Below, in pieces: positions 19,393 through 28,259 of a DNA stretch of 64,000 bases. A model generated the notes under the pieces. It did not search any database, had not been told where the DNA came from, and saw nothing but the letters and a program-made list of their open reading frames with translations. The stretch's first letter is position 1; the number at the start of each line of letters is the position of its first letter. The stretch is from Hoeflea sp. (GTDB lineage: Bacteria > Pseudomonadota > Alphaproteobacteria > Rhizobiales > Rhizobiaceae), in the NCBI GenBank assembly GCA_019084245.1, contig JAHRFE010000028.1:434001-498000 (forward strand), written 5' to 3'. A program made the position numbers and the translations under genes.

Positions 19393-20478
19393 TTACGTGC
19401 TCAGCCCCCCGAACAATGTCGGCATGTCGAGCGGACGGAAGCCGTAGTGGCTGAGCCAGCGGACATCGGCGTTGAAGAAGTCCCTGAGATCCGGCATGCC
19501 GTATTTGAGCATGGCGATGCGGTCGAGACCCATGCCCCAGGCAAAGCCCTGGTACTCGTCGGGATCGAGCCCGCCGGCGCGCAGCACGTTGGGATGCACC
19601 ATGCCGCAGCCGAGGATCTCCATCCAGTCGGTGCCCTCGCCGAACTTGACGATCGGGCCCGAGGTGCGGTCGCACTGGATGTCGACCTCGAAGGACGGCT
19701 CGGTGAAGGGGAAGAAGGACGGGCGGAAGCGCATCACGACGTTGTCGACCTCGAAGAACGCCTTGCAGAACTCCTCCAGCACCCAGCGCAGATGGCCGAC
19801 AGTGGCGGTCTTGTCGATCACCAGGCCCTCGACCTGATGAAACATCGGCGAGTGGGTGGCGTCACTGTCCTGCCGGTAGGTCTTGCCGGGAATAACGATG
19901 CGGATCGGCGGCTTTTGGCCTTCCATGGTGCGGATCTGGACCGGCGAGGTGTGGGTGCGCAGAACCTTGCGCTCGCCGGTCTCGTCGGGCTGCAGGAAGA
20001 AGGTGTCGTGCATCTCGCGCGCCGGGTGGCCGTCGGGGAAATTCAGCGCGGTGAAATTGTAGTAGTCGGTCTCGATGTCCGGGCCTTCGGCGATGGAAAA
20101 ACCCATATCGGCAAAGATCGCGGTAATTTCGTCGACGATCTGGCTGATCGGATGAATGCGGCCGCGCTCGGCGGGAGACGAGCGCACAGGCAGGCTGACA
20201 TCGACGCTCTCGCGCGCCAGGCGCTCGGTGATCGCCGCATCATGCAGTTCGGCCTTGCGGGCGGCGATGGCGTCGGCCACGCGGGTCTTGAGTCCGTTGA
20301 TGGCGGGGCCTGCATCCTGGCGTTCCTCGGCGGACATCTTGCCAAGGCCCTTGAGCAGTTCGGAGACCGAGCCCTTCTTGCCGAGCGCCGCCACCCGCAC
20401 GGCTTCGATGGACGCCTCGTCCGTGCTTGCCGCGATGTCGGCCATGATGGAGGTTTCAAGCGTCTGGTACTGGCTCAT
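19393..20478 (-). CDS. pheS: phenylalanine-tRNA ligase alpha subunit
   Basis: The catalytic subunit of PheRS, 361 residues. An N-terminal coiled coil of about 100 residues is followed by the class II core: motif 2 lies near [13 protein letters not shown], the dimer motif 1 near [17 protein letters not shown], and motif 3 is [17 protein letters not shown]. The gene follows rplT in the classical infC-rpmI-rplT-pheS order, but a terminator-like hairpin lies in the 162-base gap. Downstream, DUF4160 begins after only 4 bases. Confidence 0.97.
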   Translation of the reverse strand: MSQYQTLETSIMADIAASTDEASIEAVRVAALGKKGSVSELLKGLGKMSAEERQDAGPAINGLKTRVADAIAARKAELHDAAITERLARESVDVSLPVRSSPAERGRIHPISQIVDEITAIFADMGFSIAEGPDIETDYYNFTALNFPDGHPAREMHDTFFLQPDETGERKVLRTHTSPVQIRTMEGQKPPIRIVIPGKTYRQDSDATHSPMFHQVEGLVIDKTATVGHLRWVLEEFCKAFFEVDNVVMRFRPSFFPFTEPSFEVDIQCDRTSGPIVKFGEGTDWMEILGCGMVHPNVLRAGGLDPDEYQGFAWGMGLDRIAMLKYGMPDLRDFFNADVRWLSHYGFRPLDMPTLFGGLST

Positions 20479-20569
20479 GGTGTCTGACTGTCCGTATCTG
20501 GCGGGGCGGGTCGCCCGTGCTTAAACGAATTGGCGCTGTCAAGGAACAGGAAGGTCCTGTCCCGAAACG

Positions 20570-20602
20570 AAAAATCCCGCGCCAGCCGTGCCAGCGCGGG
20601 AT
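20570..20602 (-). terminator. intrinsic terminator between rplT and pheS
   Basis: On the minus strand a 9-base stem (ATCCCGCGC with GCGCGGGAT) encloses an 11-base loop and is followed by a run of T. It could end the infC-rpmI-rplT transcript or act as an attenuator before pheS. No leader peptide with its own start codon was found upstream of it. Confidence 0.7.
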
Positions 20603-20640
20603 CCCGGAATTCAAACTCACTAGTTCGGGAAAACGCTGGC

Positions 20641-21042
20641 TTAGGCGACAGCGCTTTCAAACTCGTTCGGCGTGGAGTCCTTGAGGTAATCAAGCGCCTT
20701 CTTGGAGGCGGCAACCAGAACGCCAAAGGCTTCCGCGTCATGGATCGCCATGTCGGAGAGAACCTTGCGGTCAACCTCGATACCCGACTTGGTCAGGCCA
20801 TCAATGAAGCGGCCGTAGGTCAGGCCGTGCTCGCGGACAGCGGCGTTGATGCGCTGGATCCACAGAGCGCGGAAATTGCGCTTGCGCACCTTGCGGTCGC
20901 GATAGGCGTACTGCATCGACTTGTCGACGGCAGCCTTCGCGGCGCGGATGGTATTCTTGCGGCGTCCGTAAAAGCCCTTGGCTTTTTTCAGGACTTTCTT
21001 GTGTTTTGCGTGGGCTGTAACGCCCCGTTTTACGCGTGCCAT
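20641..21042 (-). CDS. rplT: 50S ribosomal protein L20
   Basis: The 133-residue product begins [19 protein letters not shown] and carries the L20 signature ([32 protein letters not shown]). It binds 23S rRNA early in 50S assembly and in many bacteria represses its own operon. It is slightly longer than the E. coli protein (118) at the C-terminus, as is usual in alphaproteobacteria. It lies 37 bases downstream of rpmI. Confidence 0.98.
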   Translation of the reverse strand: MARVKRGVTAHAKHKKVLKKAKGFYGRRKNTIRAAKAAVDKSMQYAYRDRKVRKRNFRALWIQRINAAVREHGLTYGRFIDGLTKSGIEVDRKVLSDMAIHDAEAFGVLVAASKKALDYLKDSTPNEFESAVA

Positions 21043-21079
21043 GTCATGGTCTCCTTAAAATCTCGGGTCCGGGCTCGTC

Positions 21080-21280
21080 TCAGAGGCCGTTGGGCAGGAA
21101 CTTCTTGACGATCTTGGCGTCAGGATCCGAAAGGACCATGGTGCCGCGCGCATCGCGAATGAACTTGTTGGACCGTTTGATCATGCCATGACGCTTGCCT
21201 GCGGCGGCTGCGAGCACCTTGCCGGTGGCCGTGATCTTGAACCGCTTCTTGGCAGACGACTTCGTCTTCATCTTGGGCAT
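21080..21280 (-). CDS. rpmI: 50S ribosomal protein L35
   Basis: The 66-residue protein begins [20 protein letters not shown], the hallmark of L35, and is strongly basic. A GTG or ATG further upstream (21313) is open but would add an unrelated tail, so 21280 is the start; an AAGGAG-like motif precedes it. It is co-directional with rplT. The gap to the upstream gene is 199 bases, larger than the usual infC-rpmI spacing because another gene lies between them. Confidence 0.97.
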   Translation of the reverse strand: MPKMKTKSSAKKRFKITATGKVLAAAAGKRHGMIKRSNKFIRDARGTMVLSDPDAKIVKKFLPNGL

Positions 21281-21479
21281 TTCGCTACTCCTTGTCAGGC
21301 CTTTGGGCACCATGCCGGCGCCGCGCAGCCATCTTCTTGTTGGGTGAACGCAAAGGGTGAAGACCCGTTTGCTTCAAGCGTTGAAAACCGCCTCGGCATG
21401 CCCTGCCGGCCGGTTTGAACGAGGCCTTATAGTGTGAAGGCGTTCAAGATGCAAGACCCGAAGGTCGATGCAATGCTTC

Positions 21480-22115
21480 TCAATAGGCGTTGAACAACAC
21501 CGGCAGGAGACCCTGCTCCTGAAAGACCTCGACAAGCTCGAGGAGCGGAAAGGCAAGGAAGAAGAAAGCGCCGTCGAAAAGGGTCGAATAGAGCCTGCGC
21601 GGCAGGATCTGGAGCGTCTCGGGCTCGACATAAAGCGAGGGCCGGGGAAAGAACATCGGAACGCGCTTCTCGTATTCCTCGAATTCAGCGCCAAATTTGG
21701 ACCGCAGGAAGTCCGCCTCCTGACGGGCGGTGAGTATGAGGACAAGGGCGGTGATCAGTGCCGCCAGAGCGCCGATGAGAAGGCTTCCTGTCTGCATCCC
21801 CACGCCGAAGGCGCCGATGGTGGAGAAGACATAAAGCGGATTGCGGGTAACGGAATAGGGACCGTCCTGCACGAGCTCAATGGACTTACGCCCGCCGACA
21901 TAGAGCGTCGCCCACAGCCGGCCTGTGACGGCGATGCCGATCAGCCCGAGGCCCAGGAGTTCTATGACGTCCTCGATCCCGATGCCGAAGGGCGCGGTAT
22001 CCTCCCAACCCGAGCGAACGAACAGCAGGGACGAGCCGAGCGTCAGAGCGATGATCCAGAAGGCGGCAATGCGGATTTTCTGAACGCGACCGAGATCTAT
22101 CCTGGCTGCCAGCAT
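21480..22115 (-). CDS. ICMT/PEMT-like membrane methyltransferase
   Basis: A predicted 211-residue membrane protein with four or five helices and the conserved C-terminal core of isoprenylcysteine carboxyl methyltransferase-like enzymes: GPYSVTRNPLYVFSTIGAFG, then EADFLRSKFGAEFEEYEKRVP. These residues bind S-adenosylmethionine in the family. The substrate in bacteria is unknown because protein prenylation is absent; lipids are possible. The start at 22115 is preferred to 22187 because a GGGGGG stretch precedes it and upstream residues lack family likeness. It interrupts the infC-rpmI linkage. Confidence 0.82.
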   Translation of the reverse strand: MLAARIDLGRVQKIRIAAFWIIALTLGSSLLFVRSGWEDTAPFGIGIEDVIELLGLGLIGIAVTGRLWATLYVGGRKSIELVQDGPYSVTRNPLYVFSTIGAFGVGMQTGSLLIGALAALITALVLILTARQEADFLRSKFGAEFEEYEKRVPMFFPRPSLYVEPETLQILPRRLYSTLFDGAFFFLAFPLLELVEVFQEQGLLPVLFNAY

Positions 22116-22228
22116 GTTTGCCCCCCTACCCGCTATGAATGCGCCAACTGCGCACGAAAAAGACCGCGAAAACTCGCGGTCTTCCATGAGCTTGAAATTG
22201 CGGCCATTTCAGGGAACGGCAGGCGTAA

Positions 22229-22765
22229 TCAGCGCGGCGCCAGCACCATCATCATCTGACGGCCTTCGAGCTTCGGCTCGGCCTCGACCTTGGCGATGGT
22301 GACGGTGTCGTCCTTGACCTTCTGAAGCAGCTTCATGCCGAGCTCCATATGCGCCATTTCGCGGCCGCGGAACCTGAGCGTGACCTTGACCTTGTCGCCC
22401 TCGTCAAAGAACCGGTTCATGGCGCGCATCTTCACCTCATAATCATGGGTGTCGATGTTGGGGCGCATCTTGATTTCCTTGACCTCGACGGTCTTCTGCT
22501 TCTTGCGCGCTTCGGAGGCTTTCTTCTGCGAGGCATATTTCAGCTTGCCCAGATCGACGATCTTGCACACCGGCACGTCGCCCGCGGAATTGATCTCGAC
22601 CAGATCGAGGCCAACCTCTTCCGCCATGGCCAGGGCCTGGTCTGTCGGCACGACGCCATGGTTGTGGCCTTCGGAGTCAATGAGCTGGACCGTCGGGGTC
22701 CTGATATTCTGGTTTGCGCGGGGGCCTTCGTTGGCGGTTGGCGGCGCTCTAAATGGTCTGCGAAT
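22229..22765 (-). CDS. infC: translation initiation factor IF-3, ATT start codon
   Basis: IF-3 binds the 30S subunit and checks start-codon choice. The sequence contains the N-domain ([20 protein letters not shown]), the basic linker ([16 protein letters not shown]) and the C-domain ([16 protein letters not shown]). No ATG, GTG or TTG lies near the expected N-terminus. An ATT at 22765 follows AGGAG by 9 bases and gives 178 residues beginning (M)RRPF, as in rhizobial IF-3. ATT is the classical infC start through which IF-3 represses its own translation. The frame is open to 23035 but that part is not IF-3-like. Confidence 0.95.
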   Translation of the reverse strand: MRRPFRAPPTANEGPRANQNIRTPTVQLIDSEGHNHGVVPTDQALAMAEEVGLDLVEINSAGDVPVCKIVDLGKLKYASQKKASEARKKQKTVEVKEIKMRPNIDTHDYEVKMRAMNRFFDEGDKVKVTLRFRGREMAHMELGMKLLQKVKDDTVTIAKVEAEPKLEGRQMMMVLAPR

Positions 22766-22780
22766 GGCTTTGGTCTCCTG
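22763..22780 (-). promoter_or_regulatory. infC: Shine-Dalgarno and ATT start of infC
   Basis: Reading the minus strand, CAGGAG is followed by ACCAAAGCC (9 bases) and then ATT CGC AGA CCA. The non-standard start is what IF-3 discriminates against, so this site is the likely point of feedback control. Confidence 0.8.
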
Positions 22781-22958
22781 ATTAACTCGTCCAAATCCGC
22801 CGGTTGCGGCATGCGAGCATTTGGTTCTGGCGCGCAATGTCGTTATCGGCTGGCCGGTGTCAATAGCATGGCTCTGCGAAAAAATCACCACTTGGACGTT
22901 AGAGCGCCGGCGAATCTTGTAATAGGGTCCAAACCGGACAAACAGGAGAGCCAGAAGC

Positions 22959-23756
22959 ATGACGCAACCGGACGCCAGCAGGCTGGATGTAGGCAAGGGC
23001 GAGGACAAGCGCTCGATCGCGGTTCTCAGCCGCAAGGCGGATGAAGCCGGCGCCGGATTGCCGGGCGTCGTCTGGCTTGGCGGCTACCGTTCAGACATGA
23101 CCGGATCCAAGGCCGAGGCGCTGTGCCGTCAGGCCGGACTGAAGGGTCAAGCCTGCCTGCGCTTCGATTATTCAGGCCACGGGGCATCCGGCGGCGACTT
23201 CCGTCAGGGAACCATCTCGCGATGGCTGGAGGAAAGCCTGGCAGCATTCGAGCACTGCACGACGGGGCCACAAATCCTGGTCGGTTCTTCCATGGGCGGG
23301 TGGATCGCGCTCAGGATGGTGCAGGTGCTCAAGGCCCGCGGCATGGGCGGCCTTGTGGCGGGGCTGGTGCTGATCGCACCGGCGCCCGATTTCACCCTGG
23401 AACTTATGGAGCCGGAACTCACGGATGCGCAGCGCGCGAGCCTTGAGCGCGACGGGTTTTATGAGGAGCCGACACCTTACGGCCCCGATCCGAACGTCTT
23501 TACCAGGGCCTTGTTCGAGGATGGCCGCAAGAACAGGGTTCTGGATGGCCTGATTGATACAGGCGCCCCGGTTCACATCATCCAGGGCATGGCTGACCCG
23601 GATGTGCCCTGGCGTCATGCGCTCAGGCTGGTCGAGCATCTGCCATCCGACAATGTCACTCTGACCCTGATCCGCGATGGCGACCACCGGCTTTCCCGCG
23701 ATGAAGATATCGCCCGGATTCTTGGCGCCGTGGACACGATCGCGGCAAACAGCTGA
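22959..23756 (+). CDS. alpha/beta hydrolase
   Basis: The 265-residue serine hydrolase has the nucleophile elbow VGSSMGGW (serine about residue 110), an oxyanion region WLGGYRSDM, the acid in [11 protein letters not shown] and the catalytic histidine in RDGDHRLSR. The overall pattern resembles ABHD10-like thioesterases, but the substrate is not known. It is divergent from infC, with 193 bases between the two starts. Confidence 0.85.
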   Translation: MTQPDASRLDVGKGEDKRSIAVLSRKADEAGAGLPGVVWLGGYRSDMTGSKAEALCRQAGLKGQACLRFDYSGHGASGGDFRQGTISRWLEESLAAFEHCTTGPQILVGSSMGGWIALRMVQVLKARGMGGLVAGLVLIAPAPDFTLELMEPELTDAQRASLERDGFYEEPTPYGPDPNVFTRALFEDGRKNRVLDGLIDTGAPVHIIQGMADPDVPWRHALRLVEHLPSDNVTLTLIRDGDHRLSRDEDIARILGAVDTIAANS

Positions 23757-23943
23757 ATGTCCGGACGGCACGAGCCGTGGAACGCTCCTGAAGAGATCAG
23801 GCCGCCGAAGCATGCGATGTGTGTTCAAAATGTCCCGGCCGGTAACCATGTCGCCAGAAGGTCCCGGCTCCGCAATTGACTCTTTGCGCCATACATTCTT
23901 AACTCTTTGTTAACGAATTCGGGATGTGTGGGGTGAACCGGCA

Positions 23944-24552
23944 ATGTTTTGCGGACCGGGACTGACAAAGCGGGCTTTGATCGCCTTGATTGCATCCATT
24001 GCAATCCCGGCAGGAGCCATGGCGTCCGGTCTGTCCATGGAAACGGGCCGGATCACGTCGCAACCCATCGGTCATTATGAATTCTGCAAGCAATACGCAT
24101 CCGAGTGCAAGCCGGTCAAAGGCTCCGGAGCGGCGCCCAAGGTGACGGATTACGGCTGGGACGTGATCAAGGAGATCAACCGGGCGGTCAACATGTCGGT
24201 GATGCCGAAGACCGATATGGAAATATACGGCAGGGAAGAGGTCTGGGCCTATCCCGACGTCGCCGGTGATTGCGAGGATTATGTTCTGCTCAAGCGGCAC
24301 ATGCTGATCGAACGGGGGTTCTCGGCCGCAGATGCGCTGATCACGGTGGTGCGCAAGCCGGATGGTGAAGGTCACGCCGTGCTGACGCTCAGGACCTCCG
24401 AGGGCGATTTCGTGCTCGACAATCTCGTCGATGAAGTCAAGAGCTGGCGGGACACGCCCTACAGCTATCTCAAGCGGCAGGCATCGAACAATTCGGGCCG
24501 GTGGGTCACCATCGAGAATGGCTCGGATGTCCTGGTCGGCGCGGTGAAGTAA
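23944..24552 (+). CDS. bacterial transglutaminase-like cysteine proteinase (BTLCP, peptidase C93)
   Basis: The 202-residue protein has an N-terminal signal peptide or anchor (LIALIASIAIPAGAMA) and the catalytic triad of the family: cysteine in AGDCEDYVLLK, histidine in GHAVLTLR and aspartate in FVLDNLVDEV. Some family members act in the periplasm on surface adhesins (LapG-like), but the short rhizobial form seen here is not assigned a target. A GTG-like start at 23926 is possible; ATG at 23944 fits the signal peptide. No LapD-like partner is nearby. Confidence 0.87.
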   Translation: MFCGPGLTKRALIALIASIAIPAGAMASGLSMETGRITSQPIGHYEFCKQYASECKPVKGSGAAPKVTDYGWDVIKEINRAVNMSVMPKTDMEIYGREEVWAYPDVAGDCEDYVLLKRHMLIERGFSAADALITVVRKPDGEGHAVLTLRTSEGDFVLDNLVDEVKSWRDTPYSYLKRQASNNSGRWVTIENGSDVLVGAVK

Positions 24553-24577
24553 CCGGCCCCTACGGTATCCCATCCGG

Positions 24578-25774
24578 TCAGTCGGGCTTCGGCGCTTCCA
24601 TGAAGCGCACCAGCGCCAACAGCGAAATCATGGAAAGCAGCGACAGCGCCACGAGACAGCCTATCGCGGTTGCCGTGCCCAGGCGCTCATTGAGGAAGAT
24701 GATGGTGAAGGGCGCCGCCGCCGACAGCACCATGCGGAAGCCCGAAAGGGTGCCGGTGCGGCGGCCATAGCCTTCAGGACCGAAATAGTGCAGCGGCAGC
24801 ATGCCGCGCACGATCGATGTCAGGCCCTGGCCGACACCGTACATCACGGCGAAGGCAAAGAGGAAGGCGGGCACCAGCGCCACCAGCGTCACCCCCAGCA
24901 GCGCCAGTCCGAGCACCATGGCGGATGCGGCTATGATCGCGGTCGTGGGCGGGGAAAAATGGCTGCGGCGCGCATATTCGAACAAGCGCGCCGCCACCTG
25001 CGATGGACCGATGCAGCTTGCTGCAATGGTCGCAGTCGCCGTGGCAAAGCCGATGTCGTCCAGAAGGATGAGCAATGACGCCCCTATGGCCGACAGCACA
25101 AAACCGCCGCTCGCCAGGCTGACGCCCAGGAGAATCATCGGGCGGCTGCCGGTCACGTGCCGGTAGGACTGGACGAAGGGGATTGCAGCCGTATCGGTCG
25201 CAAGCTCCGGCGGCGTCTGCCGTCCCTTCGGCATTGTCAGGTGGATCGGCAAGGCGATCAGAAGATTCATGGCGGCCAGAACCAGATAGACCTCCCGCCA
25301 GGTCATCTGGGTCAGGAGCCACTGGATCAACGGCCAGAACACCGTGGAGGCGAAACCGGCGATCAGCGTGACGAGCGTGATTTCGGCGCGGGCATTGCGG
25401 CCATAGCGCTGGGCAAGGGCGGCAAAGCCGGCATCGTACTGAACTGCGATCGCCACGAACTCCGCCATCAGCGCGAGAACGGTGAATTGCCAGGCATTCT
25501 GCATGACGGCGATCAAGGCGAGCGTGGCGGCGGCGAACAGCGATCCGGCGCTCATGACCCACCGCGCGCCGAAGCGGTCAATCATCCGGCCGACGATCGG
25601 CGCCGAAACGGCTCCGGCCAGCAGGCCGATCGAAAAGATGGCAAAGACGAAGCTCTCCTCCCAGCCAAATTCCCGGGCGATCTCGGGAGCGAGCACTGCG
25701 AACGAGTAGTACAGTGTCCCGTAACCGATGGTCATGGTGACACCCAGACCGATGGTCGAGGGAAAGATTTTCAT
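24578..25774 (-). CDS. MFS transporter
   Basis: The 398-residue protein has twelve predicted helices and the MFS loop motif GRMIDRFGARW between helices 2 and 3. It resembles the monocarboxylate/oxalate-formate type of transporter in length and loop pattern, but the substrate is not evident. The stop is 25 bases from the convergent proteinase gene. An ATG at 25774 is the only plausible start. Confidence 0.82.
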   Translation of the reverse strand: MKIFPSTIGLGVTMTIGYGTLYYSFAVLAPEIAREFGWEESFVFAIFSIGLLAGAVSAPIVGRMIDRFGARWVMSAGSLFAAATLALIAVMQNAWQFTVLALMAEFVAIAVQYDAGFAALAQRYGRNARAEITLVTLIAGFASTVFWPLIQWLLTQMTWREVYLVLAAMNLLIALPIHLTMPKGRQTPPELATDTAAIPFVQSYRHVTGSRPMILLGVSLASGGFVLSAIGASLLILLDDIGFATATATIAASCIGPSQVAARLFEYARRSHFSPPTTAIIAASAMVLGLALLGVTLVALVPAFLFAFAVMYGVGQGLTSIVRGMLPLHYFGPEGYGRRTGTLSGFRMVLSAAAPFTIIFLNERLGTATAIGCLVALSLLSMISLLALVRFMEAPKPD

Positions 25775-25879
25775 GGGGCCGCGGATAGGTGATTTGAATG
25801 TCTTCTGGATGACACTTCAGCTATCGGCAAAAATCAAGTCTCCCCAGAGCGATAGGCAGAAGTCCGGGCAAGACCGCGG

Positions 25880-27796
25880 TCAGCTCTTCGCCGGCTCGAC
25901 CTGCCTGTTCCGGGCAGTGACCGAGGCGAGCAAGTCCATCAGCCTATCGTGATCCTGAGCGGCAATGACGGAGTCCAGGTCGCGATACAGTTGCTCGAGG
26001 TCGAGCTGCTCCGGGGGCGGTTCGAGGGCCACCGATATTTTCGGATGAATGGTCGGATGAGGTGGCTCCACGGATTCGAGCAGAACTTCATGGAGCTTCT
26101 CTCCCGGCCGCAGGCCGATCTCCTTGATGGCAATGTCTCCATCGGGATTGTCCTCGTCACACACGGTAAGGTTTGAGAGCTCGATCAGCTTGACCGCCAT
26201 ATCCATGATGCGGACCGGTTCGCCCATGTCGAGAATGAAGATGTTGCCCCGATTTTCCTGCGTCTGGTTTTCCGGCCGCGCGATGCTGCCGGCCTGGATG
26301 ACCAATTGCGCGGCTTCCTCGATGGACATGAAGTAACGGGTGGCCTGCGGGTGGGTTATCGTCAAGGGTCCGCCGTTGCGGATCTGCCGACGGAAGAGCG
26401 GTATCACCGAACCGCTGGAACCGATCACATTGCCAAAACGGACCGCACAGAATGTCTTCTCCGGCTTGTCGAGCTTCGCCCGGGCTGCAAAGTCCTGGAC
26501 AATCAACTCGGCTATGCGTTTGGACGCCCCCATGACGCTTGATGGACAAACCGCCTTGTCGGTGGAGATCAGAACCAGAACTTCGGCATCTGTGTCATAA
26601 ACGGCTGACGCAACGGAGAGAGTTCCCAGCGCATTGTTTCTGACACCTTCAAAGCTGTTGGCTTGGACCAGTGTGACATGTTTGTAGGCGGCCGCATGGA
26701 AAACAGTCTGGACCTTGTGTTCACGGATGACGCGGCGCACCAGTGAACTGTCATTGACCGATCCCAGCACCGGGACGATCTCCATTTCGGCCTGAAGTCC
26801 GAGTTCATTGATGACCTGGTAGAGCGCAAACTCACTTGTCTCCATCAGCACCAGCTTGGCTGCTCCCAAAGACGCCGCCTGCCGGCACAGCTCGGAGCCG
26901 ATGGTCCCGCCGCCGCCGGTGACCATAACGACCTTGCCGCTGGTATTGGCTGCCATCAGCTGCTTGTCGGGGGTCACCATCTCACGGCCCAGCAAATCCC
27001 CGATTTCGACTTCGCGGATCATGTTGACCGCATGCTTGCCATCGGCAATATCGGCAAACGCCGGGAGGATCCGGACCTTGACCCCCTGTTTCCTGAGGGT
27101 TTCCACCACTTTCACGCGCTTGATGTTGCTGGCGGTTCGCAGCGTGACGATGGCATCCTTGATATCGTAGCGTTTGATAAGCTCGGTCACATCGTCGGCA
27201 AGGTAAACCGCGTCGCCGCCCATCAGGCTGCCCTGCAGATTGGGGTCTTCGACCACATGCAGCACTGAGAGCCGGGGATTGTCGCTCTTGAGAGACGCCG
27301 AGATTTGCCGTGCGGCTTCTCCCGCGCCATAGATAATGATGTGACGTTGAGGGCGGGGGGAATCCGTCTGCAGCAACAGGAACCAGCGCGCCAGAAACCG
27401 CGAACTGATCACCATGATAAGCGTCAGCAGCCAAAACAGGACCAACACCGATCGTGGCAAACCTTCCACGCCATAGGCCCTGATCATGAAGGCCAGCACT
27501 CCCCACAGCAGGGCAGTCAGGCCGACCGCCTTGAAAGCGGACCAGATCGCATGTTCGCCCACATAGCGGATCAGCGACCGATACAGCCCAAATCCGTAAA
27601 ACAACGGGATAGCGATAACCGGACCAGCGAGAATCATCACAAGCTGCGGGAAATTGGGCTCGTGGATCGAGCTCAAGCGGATGCTGAAGGCAAGCCAGGC
27701 CGCAAAGATAACGATGAAGCTGTCCGCCACCATCATGGTAAGCTGTTTTGTCCGCCGATTGCGCGCCAGCAACCAGACAACCAGATCATTCACCAT
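25880..27796 (-). CDS. membrane-bound nucleoside-diphosphate-sugar 4,6-dehydratase, CapD/WbpM type
   Basis: The 638-residue protein has four N-terminal membrane helices (about residues 15-125), a CoA-binding-like domain (IIYGAGEAARQIS) and a C-terminal Rossmann dehydratase with VMVTGGGGTIGSELC and active-site STDKAVCPSSVMGASKR. The Met-x-x-x-Lys pair in place of Tyr-x-x-x-Lys is typical of FlaA1/WbpM enzymes that make UDP-4-keto-6-deoxy sugars for surface polysaccharide. A start at 27838 is also open. It lies in a region with other polysaccharide genes (30-33 kb). Confidence 0.9.
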   Translation of the reverse strand: MVNDLVVWLLARNRRTKQLTMMVADSFIVIFAAWLAFSIRLSSIHEPNFPQLVMILAGPVIAIPLFYGFGLYRSLIRYVGEHAIWSAFKAVGLTALLWGVLAFMIRAYGVEGLPRSVLVLFWLLTLIMVISSRFLARWFLLLQTDSPRPQRHIIIYGAGEAARQISASLKSDNPRLSVLHVVEDPNLQGSLMGGDAVYLADDVTELIKRYDIKDAIVTLRTASNIKRVKVVETLRKQGVKVRILPAFADIADGKHAVNMIREVEIGDLLGREMVTPDKQLMAANTSGKVVMVTGGGGTIGSELCRQAASLGAAKLVLMETSEFALYQVINELGLQAEMEIVPVLGSVNDSSLVRRVIREHKVQTVFHAAAYKHVTLVQANSFEGVRNNALGTLSVASAVYDTDAEVLVLISTDKAVCPSSVMGASKRIAELIVQDFAARAKLDKPEKTFCAVRFGNVIGSSGSVIPLFRRQIRNGGPLTITHPQATRYFMSIEEAAQLVIQAGSIARPENQTQENRGNIFILDMGEPVRIMDMAVKLIELSNLTVCDEDNPDGDIAIKEIGLRPGEKLHEVLLESVEPPHPTIHPKISVALEPPPEQLDLEQLYRDLDSVIAAQDHDRLMDLLASVTARNRQVEPAKS

Positions 27797-28036
27797 CGCT
27801 ACGCCTTCACGCCCATCATATTTGCAGATGACGGGCAACTACCAGTGTGAGAGGGCACATATCTTTCACGAGGCCGCAAATAGCAATAGTCCGGGTGGCT
27901 TGGGATGAGTCAAACGCGCCGGGTAATTATCTGTTTATTAATATCGCGCGCGCCCTTCATTGCATCGCGACCACCGCCAGGATCCATAGCGGGGGTCAGG
28001 CAATGCGGTTGCTCAGCGGCCGCCTAATGCCTGTCG

Positions 28037-28130
28037 CGTTCAAACGGATTCGTTTGAACGATAACGACATGCATTCATTCAAGGCGTTACAGCGACCTTT
28101 GCGCATCCAGTTGGATGCGCGACGCTGTAA
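28037..28130. repeat. rhizobial-type composite intergenic palindrome
   Basis: Two adjacent inverted repeats fill the 463-base gap between the CapD gene and mbfA. The first is CGTTCAAACG/CGTTTGAACG around GATT (28037-28060). The second has nested arms, TTACAGCG/CGCTGTAA outside and TGCGCATCCA/TGGATGCGC inside (28087-28130). The layout resembles the RIME-like intergenic elements seen many times in rhizobial genomes; I judge this from memory of such sequences. No gene was found in the rest of the gap. Confidence 0.6.
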
Positions 28131-28259
28131 GCTCCGCCTGCCATCTCAAGACATTGATTTTCTAATTCTTCAGCTTGACGTCTGTTGTCTGTTGGACGGG
28201 AGTATCGAATGAGGGAGAGCCCTCGAACCACAACGGTTCGAAACGATGCAGGCCGGGTC

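Noticed and set aside
20475-20774. Phe-rich frame (FSFRDRTFLFL) just upstream of pheS, like a pheST leader peptide
   Set aside because: The frame begins inside rplT with no start codon or ribosome site near the Phe run, and part of the Phe codons come from the T-run of the terminator. It cannot be a leader peptide as seen.
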